NCBI GenBank assembly: GCA_013397115.1 | Contig: VWZW01001322.1 | Coordinates: 620,001 to 684,000, forward strand | Reading direction: 5' to 3' | DNA: 64,000 bases | Origin: Edolisoma coerulescens | Lineage: Eukaryota; Chordata; Aves; Passeriformes; Campephagidae | Shown: one piece after another, positions 13,160-23,328 of the stretch | How positions within the stretch are numbered: position 1 is the first letter of the stretch | Layout: every line of letters starts with the position of its first letter | Position numbers and translations under genes: made by a program | Notes under the pieces: generated by a model | The model's database searches: none | Seen by the model: only the letters and a program-made list of their open reading frames with translations | What the model was told of the DNA's origin: nothing

Positions 13160-13184
13160 GGGTGGGGATGGGGACGGGGTGGGG
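13160..13184 (+). other. G-quadruplex motif (five G runs)
   Basis: One GGG and four GGGG runs separated by loops of one or two bases (T, AT, AC, T). Runs are at 13160, 13164, 13170, 13176 and 13181. Confidence 0.8.
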
Positions 13185-13257
13185 AGGTGTTTCTTTTCTA
13201 CTTCTGGCCAAGTGCATTTTACAGCTGAGACTGTCCAAAGTTTCCTTGGCTGACTGC

Positions 13258-13600
13258 AAAATCACAGAAGGGTTGGGGCTGGAAGGCAGGTCATCTGGCC
13301 CAACTCCCCTGCTTAAGGAGGGACACCTAAAGTCCATTGCCCAGGACCATGTCCACATGGTTTTTGATTATCTCCAAGCACAGAGACCCCATAACCTCTG
13401 GGACAATCTGTGCCAGTGCTTAGTCACCCTTACAGTAAAAAAAGGTGTTTCCTGATGTTGAGGGAAACTTACATTTGCCATTTGTGCCCAGTGCCTCTGG
13501 TCCTGTCACTGGGCACCACTGTGAAGAGCCCGAACCATGGTCCATGATGATCCATGGTCCCGATGGACCATGCTGACAACATGGTGCTGGTTGCTCTTTA
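13258..13600 (-). mobile_element. CR1 LINE fragment, antisense to the + strand
   Basis: On the + strand: aaatcacagaagggttggg, gctggaaggcaggtcatctg, cccaactcccctgcttaagg, tttttgattatctccaagca, and gtgcccagtgcctctggtcc, the standard order of an inverted avian CR1 3' region. A CATGG-rich inverted repeat interrupts its distal part at 13536-13572. Confidence 0.9.
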
Positions 13601-14924
13601 TATCTGGGTACAATAATGCCTTGAAAGGCACTTAAAATACATATTAAATGTCAATATGTGCTTTTCCATGTAAGCTATTGCTTAGAACTGGCACAATAAA
13701 ATAATTCAGAGGGAAATGGGCTGTTTGACCATGAGCAGGAATGGAAGTGGTAATCACTGCAAGCCTTGTAATAAGAAAATAGGAGCAAGATTTTTCCAGA
13801 AAGCAGAGATGCAATATCCTAGGGTGCTTCAGAACGGGAAACATTTCAGGAAAATAAAATTAATGATGTGCTAACCAAATAAATACATAAAATACCTCCT
13901 TTGGCTACGTTAAATGAGAATTCACAAATTATTTGTACAATTCAGCTGCGGGAATCCCTCAGTATGAACTCTACTCTGCTTGAATGTGGGGGTGGACAAG
14001 ACAGGAAAAAAATGGTTCCAAATCTTGATATCTTCTGAAGCATTATTAAAAACAGTGACAATGTCAATTGTAACAAAGCTTTTACCTCATGGCTCCTGAC
14101 AAAACTAGGTTATAATTTCCTTAATTAGTTTTAACAAGCAGAGTGAAGACCTGTGTGGAAGAAAAAAAAAAAAAACAAAAAAGCCCCAAAGCTGTTTTAC
14201 AAAGGAAGCTGAAGGAGGGGAGTTTTTCAAGGTGGTCTGCTAAAGAACAGAAACATTTAAGGACCAAAACAGTTGAGGTCTGTCTCTCCTATCAGTTAGG
14301 AGGGGTTTTATGAGGGTAATTCTAGAGACCGGTACTTATAGGCTGTGTACCTACTATTAAACCATGTACCAACCACACAAACCTGTGCAGCACAGGAACA
14401 AGTGTGAGCAGGGGAGTCACAGATTTCAAACCTGGATTAACTAAATCAGAGGGTCTCCCACTAAGACACAGAGTATCTGTGGCAAGGGAAGCTTTCCCCT
14501 CCCACCATAGCAGCCCCAGGTATCTCCTGCTGCCTCCCAGCAGTGCCATGCTCGGCCAGTCCAGCATGAGCTCTCGTGACAGCCTGCAAGAGGGGACATG
14601 AGCATGTGCATTTGTTTAAGGAAGGGGGAATATTCAGCATCACTGCAGCCTTTGAGTGGCTCCAAGTGCCTCTGCAGCCATACCCTAAGCAACACCAAGA
14701 TACCTTCCTTTTAAATACTATTCATGACATGTAGACTGCACCAACAGTCTACAAGATCAACTGCAATTTTCTTCCAGAACAAAGCTGCATCAAAATTTTC
14801 AAGTATTTGTCCCACATATTCACAGATAAAGAACTTACACAGCAAATAAAAAATTTTTGGCATGTATTTGCAGAAGTGTTTCAGAATGCCAGACTTGACC
14901 TGTGTGTGGTCAGACACTGAGATT
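13601..14924. other. Intergenic between CR1 and KIT 3' end
   Basis: No gene seen. An A-rich stretch sits at about 14161-14185. Confidence 0.55.
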
Positions 14925-14941
14925 TTGCTTCAACCCAAGAA

Positions 14942-14947
14942 TTTATT
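14942..14947 (-). promoter_or_regulatory. Probable distal KIT poly(A) signal (AATAAA)
   Basis: AATAAA on the transcript strand, the last such hexamer seen before a long stretch without one, and 2.19 kb past the stop codon. Cleavage would fall near 14,920-14,930. Confidence 0.55.
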
Positions 14948-15182
14948 AAGACTTACATGAAAATATTCCGTCTTAACATAATACACATTGGTAGCATTTG
15001 AATACATATTTACAGATTTATTTGAACTTTTCTTAACTGCAATTCTACAACTGAGCAACATATCCATAAGTGTTTCATAAACTTTCAAACACTTACATAT
15101 TTATACATATAGTTTTTGCATATATATATATAAAAAAATATTTTTGAGACTCAAGGACTGAGAATAGTCAAAAGGACATTAT

Positions 15183-15190
15183 TGCTACAT
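15183..15190 (-). promoter_or_regulatory. miR-221/222 8-mer seed match in KIT 3' UTR
   Basis: ATGTAGCA on the transcript strand is a full 8-mer target for the miR-221/222 seed. Repression of KIT by these microRNAs is established in mammals. The site is about 240 nt from the proposed transcript end. Confidence 0.6.
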
Positions 15191-15499
15191 TTCCATATTT
15201 ACAAAAACAATGCATAAACCCATTCAAAACACCAAGCCATTGCAAAATAAGTTTCAAACCCCCCCCAAATTATAAAAATATAAATTTCAAGAACGAAAAA
15301 ACCCAAACCTCTTTCAGCTAAGTGTCTGTAAAGTACCGAGACATCTATAACAACTAGTTTGTCTACAGTTGCTCCGAAAGCCAACACGTTACAAAAGAGC
15401 TTTTATAGCATTAAACTGAAAATGCTCAACAACTAGTAGGCATAAGAGTGCATCCAAACAAATGGCTAACTTTGGAAAGGTGCAACAGCCTAAGTAAGT

Positions 15500-15507
15500 T
15501 CAGTGCA
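15500..15507 (-). promoter_or_regulatory. miR-148/152 8-mer seed match in KIT 3' UTR
   Basis: TGCACTGA on the transcript strand fits the miR-148/152 seed as an 8-mer. Function is inferred from the seed match only. Confidence 0.35.
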
Positions 15508-17134
15508 AATGGCTAATTTTTTATTCAACTCTGAAAGAAATATTCCTGTAACAATAAACCAAATGCACAGTCATAGAAGGAGCGCGGTATTCAATGTAAC
15601 CCAAAATATACTACCAGTGTGTGTATTTACAATTACCTTGTATTTGGGCAGTTAGTCACACATTCGAATTGCATGTAAACTCAACCAAAATCCTGGTAAA
15701 GTAAAAGTTACAGAGTGCTTAAGTGCATTGTAAATAAATAGGTACTCAAGTAGTACTCTGCCTCTGAGAAATGCTTCTCTCAATGCCTTTACTTATTTCT
15801 AGGGGTCAGAAACAAAGGAAGAAAAGAACCAGTAGTGTTCCTGGTGAGAAGAAATGGGGTTAGAAAACAATTTTAAGCACAGTCCTGGGCTCAAGAGATG
15901 CTGACCCCAGAGCTTCATGTCTGTCAAAGAAGACTGAAAGGATTCTTTCTTTTATGCCATTTATAAATGTGGCACTTCCCAGTTAGACTCTTCTTCATTA
16001 TCATCTCTGGACTACCAAAGAAAAAACTTGGGGTGGAGGAAAATAGCCCTTTCCAACCAGCACTATCCAAGACTGCCTGTGGGAAAGATTCACCTGGGTA
16101 GAACAAGATAAGGAAAGGGCCCCCAGGAGAGCATTTCTTGCCTCTGCTCTCACTTAGATAAGATGACTCGTTAAACAGCCTCTTCTCCAGACACACAGTT
16201 TACTGGAAGCAGCCTTCCTCCTCTTTTTTGACCAATTTGGCAGGGCCCACCTACCTTTGGTGAACACCTTTAGATGTAACTATTAGCAAAACAAATGTCG
16301 AAGTCTTTGGGCACCCAAGGCAGCAGGGCATGGGAGCAGTTTAGGCTCCACGGTGGAGTGAGACCCAGCAACGGGCAGCTTCATCCCGGCAGGGAATGCA
16401 CCGGTGGGAAGTAGTGCATATATCCATGGAAACTGTGGAACTGGTCTGCAAGGGTGACAGTGCAGGTGGAAAATAAAAATGAAAGCACATGCTCTTCCTC
16501 CCTTCTTCTCTGGTTTAAACCCCAGAGCTCCCAGGAGGGTTTCCAGATGTCCAGACCAATTTTGGAAGGGTCTTGGTTCCTTCACCTCTTTTTCCCAGGT
16601 ACATACAGCACCCTCACTGGTCTCCAACCTATGATACCTGCCTAGGAAATCTTCTCAGGCTTGGCTGGATGTGGAAAGGGGTTCACAAAACCATTAACTT
16701 AATATTTGTTTATTTCTTAAATTCAGAAAAACAGGATTAACTAGAAAATGACTGTATGCATTCCAGGCACAGATCCAGAGAAGAATCACTGCAGATTTGG
16801 TTTGATCTATAGTCATCTAATTCGACACCCTGGCTTAGGATTTCTTTTGTTGGTTGTTTTCTTTTCCTTCATATCTGGCTCTCTACTGCAAACACACACA
16901 ATATAGCGAAATATATACAGCTTCAATTAACACTGCAATGATGCCTGTAACCGTGCTCAGCAGATAAGGTTTATGTGTAACAGTGCATGGTAAAGGACAG
17001 TATTACAACAACGTTTCAGCTACACAGCGGTAGTAGTGAGTAAAAGAAAGAGAAATTATTGAAATCGTCCCTCTCTCAGCCCCTGCACAATACAAACAGC
17101 TAACACATCTGATTTCCTCTTCTTCACATGCCAC

Positions 17135-17260
17135 TCAAACATCTTCTCGTACCAGGAGAGGCTGAGTAGATGAAGCACTGCTGCCCACCGAGTTAATCCT
17201 CACTGAGTGATCTGGAGCATTTCCTTGACTGGAAGGTGGGGTTGAGAAGTTGGCATAAAC
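17135..17260 (-). CDS. KIT: KIT exon 21: C-terminal tail and stop
   Basis: 126 coding bases including the TGA at 17135-17137; acceptor GGCTTCTGCAG. It encodes [20 protein letters not shown] then [20 protein letters not shown] and [12 protein letters not shown] and QPLLV match the human end. The tail starts VYAN where human has IYSN, so a pYxN-type GRB2/GRB7 site (human Y936) is kept, while the next dozen residues diverge. Confidence 0.97.
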   Translation of the reverse strand, partial: VYANFSTPPSSQGNAPDHSVRINSVGSSASSTQPLLVREDV

Positions 17261-18377
17261 CTGCAGAAGCCAAAGACTGGTGTCAATACTCTGCAGACTG
17301 CTCCCTTCACACGTTCTTGGAGAGCATTCCTTTCTTAGCCTTTTCCCACTGTGTACTACACACTGCCGTGGAAGGGCTCCAGCTCAGGCGCTTCTTCGCA
17401 AATCAAAACAGTTTCAAAAGGTCTTGGGCTTAACTGCTATTTTAAAGAATCAAGAAGGTCCACCTCAGTTACTAAAAACATTGTAGCTTCCAATTGCATG
17501 CCAAATTTCAGCTAAGCTCAAAAAAAAAAATAGTTCCGATTATTACTAAGCTCCCCTAGAAACCTCACTAGTATTTCATCCTTAAGATTCTTGCTTTTGT
17601 TTTATAGTAATGCCTGCACCTGCCAAAAATACGCTACAGGATGCAATCGAACACCAGCAGCTTTCAGCTTCCTCTTTTCTCAAATTGTCAGGAAGCCATG
17701 TACTCTCTGCCCAAGGCATCCAGAAGGTAAAAGGAAGCTTTATTTTTAAACCAGGTTTTAAATGTACTTCTGCAAACCCTAGTAACACACAAAGTTATGG
17801 AGAGAGAAAATCCAAGTTGAGGATGTGCCTCCAGTTTTTCTTTGGACTGTTTTGTCCAGTTACCTGCTCAGAATAAGCTTTCACTAGGGAATGGTTGAAA
17901 AAGCAGCAAATACAATTTGTCACAACATACCTCCAAGGTTATTTAAAGGGTATTAGGGGAAGCGAGTGAGAAGATACAGAAGAGCACTAAAGGCTTCACC
18001 CCTTCATCCAACAGCTTTCCTAATAAAAACTAATTGTATTTTATTTCTGAGATGTTTCCCAGATTAACAGACTTTTTCATAGTTACGGATAAGATGAATT
18101 TATGCAGTACCATTGCATTTGGTAACATCAAAATTGTTGTGACAGGTCTATTGTGAGTGAGAAACATCAATAATGCAAAGAATCTCCTCCAGCTAGTGAA
18201 TTTTGGGTATGGGCTTAGATAGCTACTGCCTAATGGAATGGCCCAAACTTCATTCCTACTACCCAGACTGATGCTGCAAAGCTGCATAAATAATACTAGA
18301 AATGATGTGTCTGGGCTCTTTGCTTCTCACAGCTCTAGTATAACATCTTGCTTGATACTGCTTAATCCATAACTTAC
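17261..18377 (-). other. KIT intron 20
   Basis: 1,117 bp. GT-AG ends. I see no repeat family or coding segment inside. Confidence 0.9.
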
Positions 18378-18483
18378 CCGGGGGGCATTATCTGAAAGCT
18401 GCTGCTCTATCATCTGTACGATTTGTTTAAATGTGGGTCTCTGTAAAGGATCAGCATCCCAGCAACTCTTCATTATGTCATAC
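18378..18483 (-). CDS. KIT: KIT exon 20: end of kinase domain
   Basis: 106 bp, same as human; phase 2 in, codon boundary out. Acceptor TTTACAG, donor CCCCGG|GTAAG. It encodes [20 protein letters not shown] then [15 protein letters not shown]. CWDADPLxRPTF is the conserved end of the kinase fold with its invariant arginine. The tyrosine of YDIMK is the Y900 equivalent. Confidence 0.98.
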
Positions 18484-19117
18484 CTGTAAAGATACCAAAA
18501 TTAAGTACTGCTCAGGAAGAAATCCTTAGAGTTCTTATCTCTCCTGCATTATTATTTGAAACAAAATTGTCCCATCTTCTTTAAATTACTATAAGAACGG
18601 GAATGTTTTGTTGATCTGTGTTTGTGACAACAGAGAACTCAGTACTAATGGGAGGCTATGGACACAGTTTTCTTTGACAGCTTGTTAAATGCCAATCCAT
18701 TTACAAAATAGTGAGTTAGGAATGTCTCATAAAGAAGATCCGTAGCCAGTCCTCTTGCTGTCAGGAAGTGCAGCACAAATGCAGATGCTGTACAGTCTGG
18801 TGATACATCTCACTGACTTCTTTATCTGAAGTAAAAGTGTTTAATTATGTTCTGTGATCTGTCAATAATTTATCGACAGAGAGCAGGTGCCATGACAGAG
18901 TGATCAGATGGCACAAGGCATGAGCGTATTTCATTGCTTGTAACAACACAGGCGTGGATTCTGCTAGTTAGAGTACATGAATTATTTAAAACATGAAAAG
19001 AACTTTAAAAAATTACAACGGGGCAGTGCAATGAGCCTTAGTGCAAGAACAGAAGCTCCCCTTCCTTCACATCTTTACTGCTGTTTGGATGATTAGAGGT
19101 GCTGATTGCTCACTTAC
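18484..19117 (-). other. KIT intron 19
   Basis: 634 bp, GT-AG. Nothing else recognised. Confidence 0.9.
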
Positions 19118-19217
19118 ATTTCAGGTGGTGCACACTCAGGGCTGAACATCCTGTATCCCTCTTTGATCATTTTATAGAACTTGGAGTCCACAGGTATCCC
19201 TGGATAGGGGCTGCTTC
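19118..19217 (-). CDS. KIT: KIT exon 19: kinase C-lobe
   Basis: 100 bp, same as human; phase 1 to phase 2. Acceptor CTCTTAACAG, donor GAAAT|GTAAGT. It encodes [20 protein letters not shown] then [12 protein letters not shown], matching human [20 protein letters not shown] with few changes. Confidence 0.98.
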
Positions 19218-19257
19218 CTGTTAAGAGAGTAGGTGAGCAATATGATTTCTGCTTCTA

Positions 19258-19488
<231 letters not shown>

Positions 19489-19929
19489 TTAACTTTTTCT
19501 GGTTTTTATGTGCATTAAATACTTTTAAAATCAAGAAGTAGAAGTATCCAACCAAAAATGAAACTTCCGGGATTTTAGAGTCTCCCAGTGCTGCATCACT
19601 AGTGATCCATCTTTCTGTGGGTCTACCAAGCTAATACAGTTCCTTGCACTCTGATTTTCTGGACACTGTTTGATTCCTTTTGTCAAGTTAATAAAGGATA
19701 TCAGGATGTCAGAAGAAAATAATGTAAGTGACCATGGCATGGTTCCTTAAGCAAGTAAGCAAGTCTGCTTTGGTGGACCTGCTGGCACAGGCACACAAAT
19801 GAGATTCACATAGCCAAAATGCTTCAAGGCTTTAATCAACAGTCAATACATCTGCATTAGCTCCTCAGTCTATCAGTAGAAAAATTTAAATTAAAATAAA
19901 AATAACATATATTAATATATACATTTTGA

Positions 19930-20947
19930 GTGGAAGTGTTGATCTGCTGGAGGGTAGGAAGGCTCTGCAGAGGTAGCTGGACAAACTGGATTGATGAGCC
20001 AAGCCAGCTGTATGAGGTTCAATAAGGCCAAGTGGTGGATCCTGCACTTCGGTCACAACAAGCCCCTGCAGTGCTACAGGCTGAAGGAAGAGTGGCTGGA
20101 AAGCTGCCCAGCAGAAAAGGACCTGGGAGTGCTGGTGACATGCTGGGAGAGCAGCTAAACATGAGCCAGCTGTGGCCAGGTGGCCAAGAAGGCCGATGGC
20201 ATCCTGGCCTGTATGAACAATAGTGTGGCCAGCAGGACAACGGGTGTGATTGTCCCCCTGTACTCAGCAGTGGTGAGGCTGCACCTCAGATCCTGTGTTC
20301 GGTTCTGGGCCCCTCACTACAACACAGACATTCAGGTGCCTGGAGTGTTTCCAAAGAAGGGCAATGAAGGTAGTGAAGAGTCTGGAACATAAAGCCCAAC
20401 AGGGAGCAGCTGAGGGAGCTGGGGTTGTTTATCCCAAAGAAACAGAGGCTGGGGGGGACCTTAGTGCTCTCTGCAACTACCCAAAAGGAGGCTGTAGCAA
20501 GGCGGGGATCTGTCTCTTCTCCCACGTAACAAGTGACAGGACCACAGAAAATGGCCTTGAATTGTGCCAGGGGAGGTTTGGATTAAAGAAACAGAGGCTG
20601 GGGGGGACCTTAGTGCTCTCTGCAACTACCCAAAAGGAGGCTGTAGCAAGGCGGGGATCTGTCTCTTCTCCCACGTAACAAGTGACAGGACCACAGAAAA
20701 TGGCCTTGAATTGTGCCAGGGGAGGTTTGGATTGGATATTAGGAAAAATTCTTCACCAAAAGGGCTGTCAAGCATTGGAACAGACTGCCTGGGAAGTGAT
20801 GGAGTCACCATCCCTGGACATATTTAAAAGACATGGAGATGTGGGGCTTAGAGACATGGTTTAGTGGACTTGGTGGTGCTGGGCTAGCAACTGGAGGGAA
20901 TGATCTCAAAGGTCTTTTACCACCTGAACAATTCTATGATTCTTTGA
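19930..20947 (+). mobile_element. CR1 LINE, 3' kilobase, with internal duplication
   Basis: Sense on the + strand. Typical CR1 pol-end and 3' UTR phrases are present, such as ggccaagtggtggatcctgc, aaggacctgggagtgctggt, cagatcctgtgttcggttct and gaatgatctcaaaggtctt, ending with the attctatgattctttgatt octamer repeat. It is 5'-truncated. The reading frame is broken, so it is not an active copy. It lies antisense within KIT intron 17 and carries a perfect 149-bp tandem duplication. Confidence 0.93.
20436..20733. repeat. Perfect 149-bp tandem duplication
   Basis: Unit one 20436-20584 and unit two 20585-20733 look identical base for base, including the run of seven G. It is internal to the CR1 above and not part of the CR1 consensus. 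Confidence 0.93.
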
Positions 20948-21146
20948 TTTTTCATAAGTTTGTATGGGAATAGACACATCCCTCGTGAATGCTAACTGGA
21001 GCAGAAGAAAGGACACAGAAAGCCTTTGCATTTGCTTCCACCTTCCTCTCCCTGGTTTGCCCTTTCCTTGTCTGACTGTAGGAGCTGGTCAGGCCTCTGT
21101 CCTAAACATCTGTCCTGCTTTGGAAGAAACCAGACCTCCTTCTTTC

Positions 21147-21607
21147 AATGATCAGAGGGCTTGAACACATCTCATACGAAGAAAGTTTGAGAAAGCTGGG
21201 GTTGTTCAGTCTGGAGAAGAGATGGTTCCAGGGAGACCTCATTGCGGCCTTTCAATATATAAAAAAGACTTATAAGAAAGATGGAGAGAGACTTTTTACT
21301 GGGGCCTCTGATGACTGAACAAAGAGCAGTGGTTTTAAACTGAAAGGGCACAGATAAAAATTAGAAATAAGGAAAAAGAAATTATGTTGAGGATGGTGAG
21401 ACACTGGAACAGGTAGCCCAGAGAGGTGGTGGAAACTTCATCTAGGCAACATTTCCAACACTGGAGATGTTCAAGTTCAGGTTGGATGGTGCTCTAAGCA
21501 ACCTGATCTAGTGAAAGATGTCCTTGCCCATGGCAGGGGGGTTGGACTAGATGATCTTAGAAGGTCCCTTCCGACCCAAACCATTCTATGAATCTGTGAT
21601 TCTGTGA
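21147..21607 (+). mobile_element. CR1 LINE 3' fragment
   Basis: Sense on the + strand: atgatcagagggcttgaaca, gctggggttgttcagtctgg, tggaacaggtagcccagaga, ggactagatgatcttagaag, then terminal ccattctatgaatctgtgattctgtga-like octamers. It sits 200 bp past the first copy in the same orientation but is a separate insertion, as it has its own 3' end. Confidence 0.92.
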
Positions 21608-23205
21608 AATCAGGAAACTTAAAGGATAGCCTAGACAATAAAACTCAACTGCACACTTCCCTCCTAAGCTGCTGGTCTGAACTTCCTACTCCCAGGAGCT
21701 ACTGTTTTCAGGCAGCTCTTGACCTGACCCTGTGCCTGCAAGTAGCTTGGTTACACTAAATGCTACTCAGTATTCTGTCATAGCAGCCATTCATGAATTA
21801 TTTCAGCTCCTATTGCTCCCTAACCTCAACTTCTAGGCAACCAGTGGCTGGTAGCGACATTGTTTTGAAGAAAACCAATAAACCTGTCTGTCCCACAGCC
21901 TAAAATAAGGATGCTGTAAGTACCTGAGACATCAAGGCCTGCTGGGTGACAGCACAGCAGCAGAGATACCTGAGGTACTATGGATTGACTGAAGTTAACT
22001 GAGTGGCAAACCCCTTTGGTGAGAGATGCTCAGATGTGGGATTTTCTCTCTTTATCAGCTTGCCAAAGCCAGGAGAGGTAAGCTTCAGTTCATGTGTTGT
22101 CAAGTCCCTAAGTAATGACCAGCCCCTGATCATTAAGATCATGGAGCCCTCAGCTGAACTGGGGATGAGGGCTGCCTTGCTGAACATGGATCTTCTCCTT
22201 TGAAAAACAGTGCCAGTGAAAGCATATGTACTCTGAAGGCAGCAGCTGGCTGCACCTATCTGACACAGACTTAAAACAGTAAGCCAGGCAGCATAAATCA
22301 GATTGAGATGCAAAATACCTATAGTTCATACACATTTCTCCAGCTTAACCACAGAGAAGCTCGATTTTCTTTTGTAGTAGGGCTCTTTTTACTGCACTGG
22401 CACTTTAAAGGGGACTCAAGTGCTGCCAAGGTAATCTGCATCACTTCAAAGCGCCTTTGTATCCCTCCAGAGGGTTAATAGGTACCCGTGAGATTTGTAC
22501 TCTTCTACATGGGAGGTTTTAAACTTTTCTCATCAAAATATAGTGTCTTGTTCCAACCCTGTTACAGGGTTTGAACTATAGCTGCAAGCTAAAGCTGTGT
22601 TTGTCACACATACATAGGATCTCTATCTGGAATCAGAGAAAACCAAGGTGGTTTTGCCTCCCATTGATGCTCTAATCAGTAAATTCACACTTCAGAACTC
22701 AGTTTTCATTGTCTGAGTGATCCCTCACAGAAAAGGATAAGCTGCAAACCCCTGATTGTTTAGATATTTTTAAAACAAACTATTTCAATAATGGACAAAT
22801 AGTGCAACGCCGAGGGAAAAGGTTTCCAAATAATTCCAATATTTAGGACTGGGATACCAGAGTATTTCCATGACAAAACTAGCAATTACTTACAGAGCTG
22901 TAACTTTGAGTACATTCAGGTACAATAAGAAGACTGGACATTATATTGGTGCAGCAAAAGCTTCTCTTCCACTACAACATACATTCAGATATGAGCACAT
23001 ATTTTCCAGTATAACAAACATATACCAAGGATTTTGTCAGCACACACATCTGTGTCAGAAATTTCCCCTCCTAGCCAACACGGATATATACCAGAATTGG
23101 AAAATCCAGATTTCCATCTAACTAAGAAAGACTTTTCTTTGCACATTAAGACAACAGGAACTCCCTTAACTTAAAACAAGTGTATAAAGTATCATGTATA
23201 CTTAC

Positions 23206-23328
23206 ATTTCCTTTGACCACGTAATTTGAGTCATTCCTTATATCTCTTGCCAGGCCAAAGTCACAGATTTTTGTAATTCGACCATGAGTTAGAAGAATAT
23301 TTCTTGCGGCCAGATCCCTGTGAATGCA
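23206..23328 (-). CDS. KIT: KIT exon 17: catalytic loop, DFG and activation loop
   Basis: 123 bp, same as human, whole codons at both ends. Acceptor TATTTAG, donor GGAAAT|GTAAGT. It encodes [20 protein letters not shown] then [20 protein letters not shown] and N. HRDLAARN is the catalytic loop, DFG the magnesium-binding motif, and the Asp of ARDI the residue mutated in human mastocytosis (D816), wild type here. The activation-loop tyrosine (Y823 equivalent) is in SNYVVK. The only difference from human is DIR for DIK. Confidence 0.99.

Larger units (their letters stand above)
14925..17134 (-). other. KIT: KIT 3' untranslated region
   Basis: About 2.2 kb of mostly AT-rich sequence between the stop codon and a distal poly(A) signal. 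The length is close to that of the human KIT 3' UTR as I know it. No intron or ORF of note. ATTTA-type elements are frequent near the distal end. Other AATAAA hexamers on the transcript strand, at 16709-16714 and 15017-15022, could serve shorter forms. The end is estimated, not proven. Confidence 0.7.
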
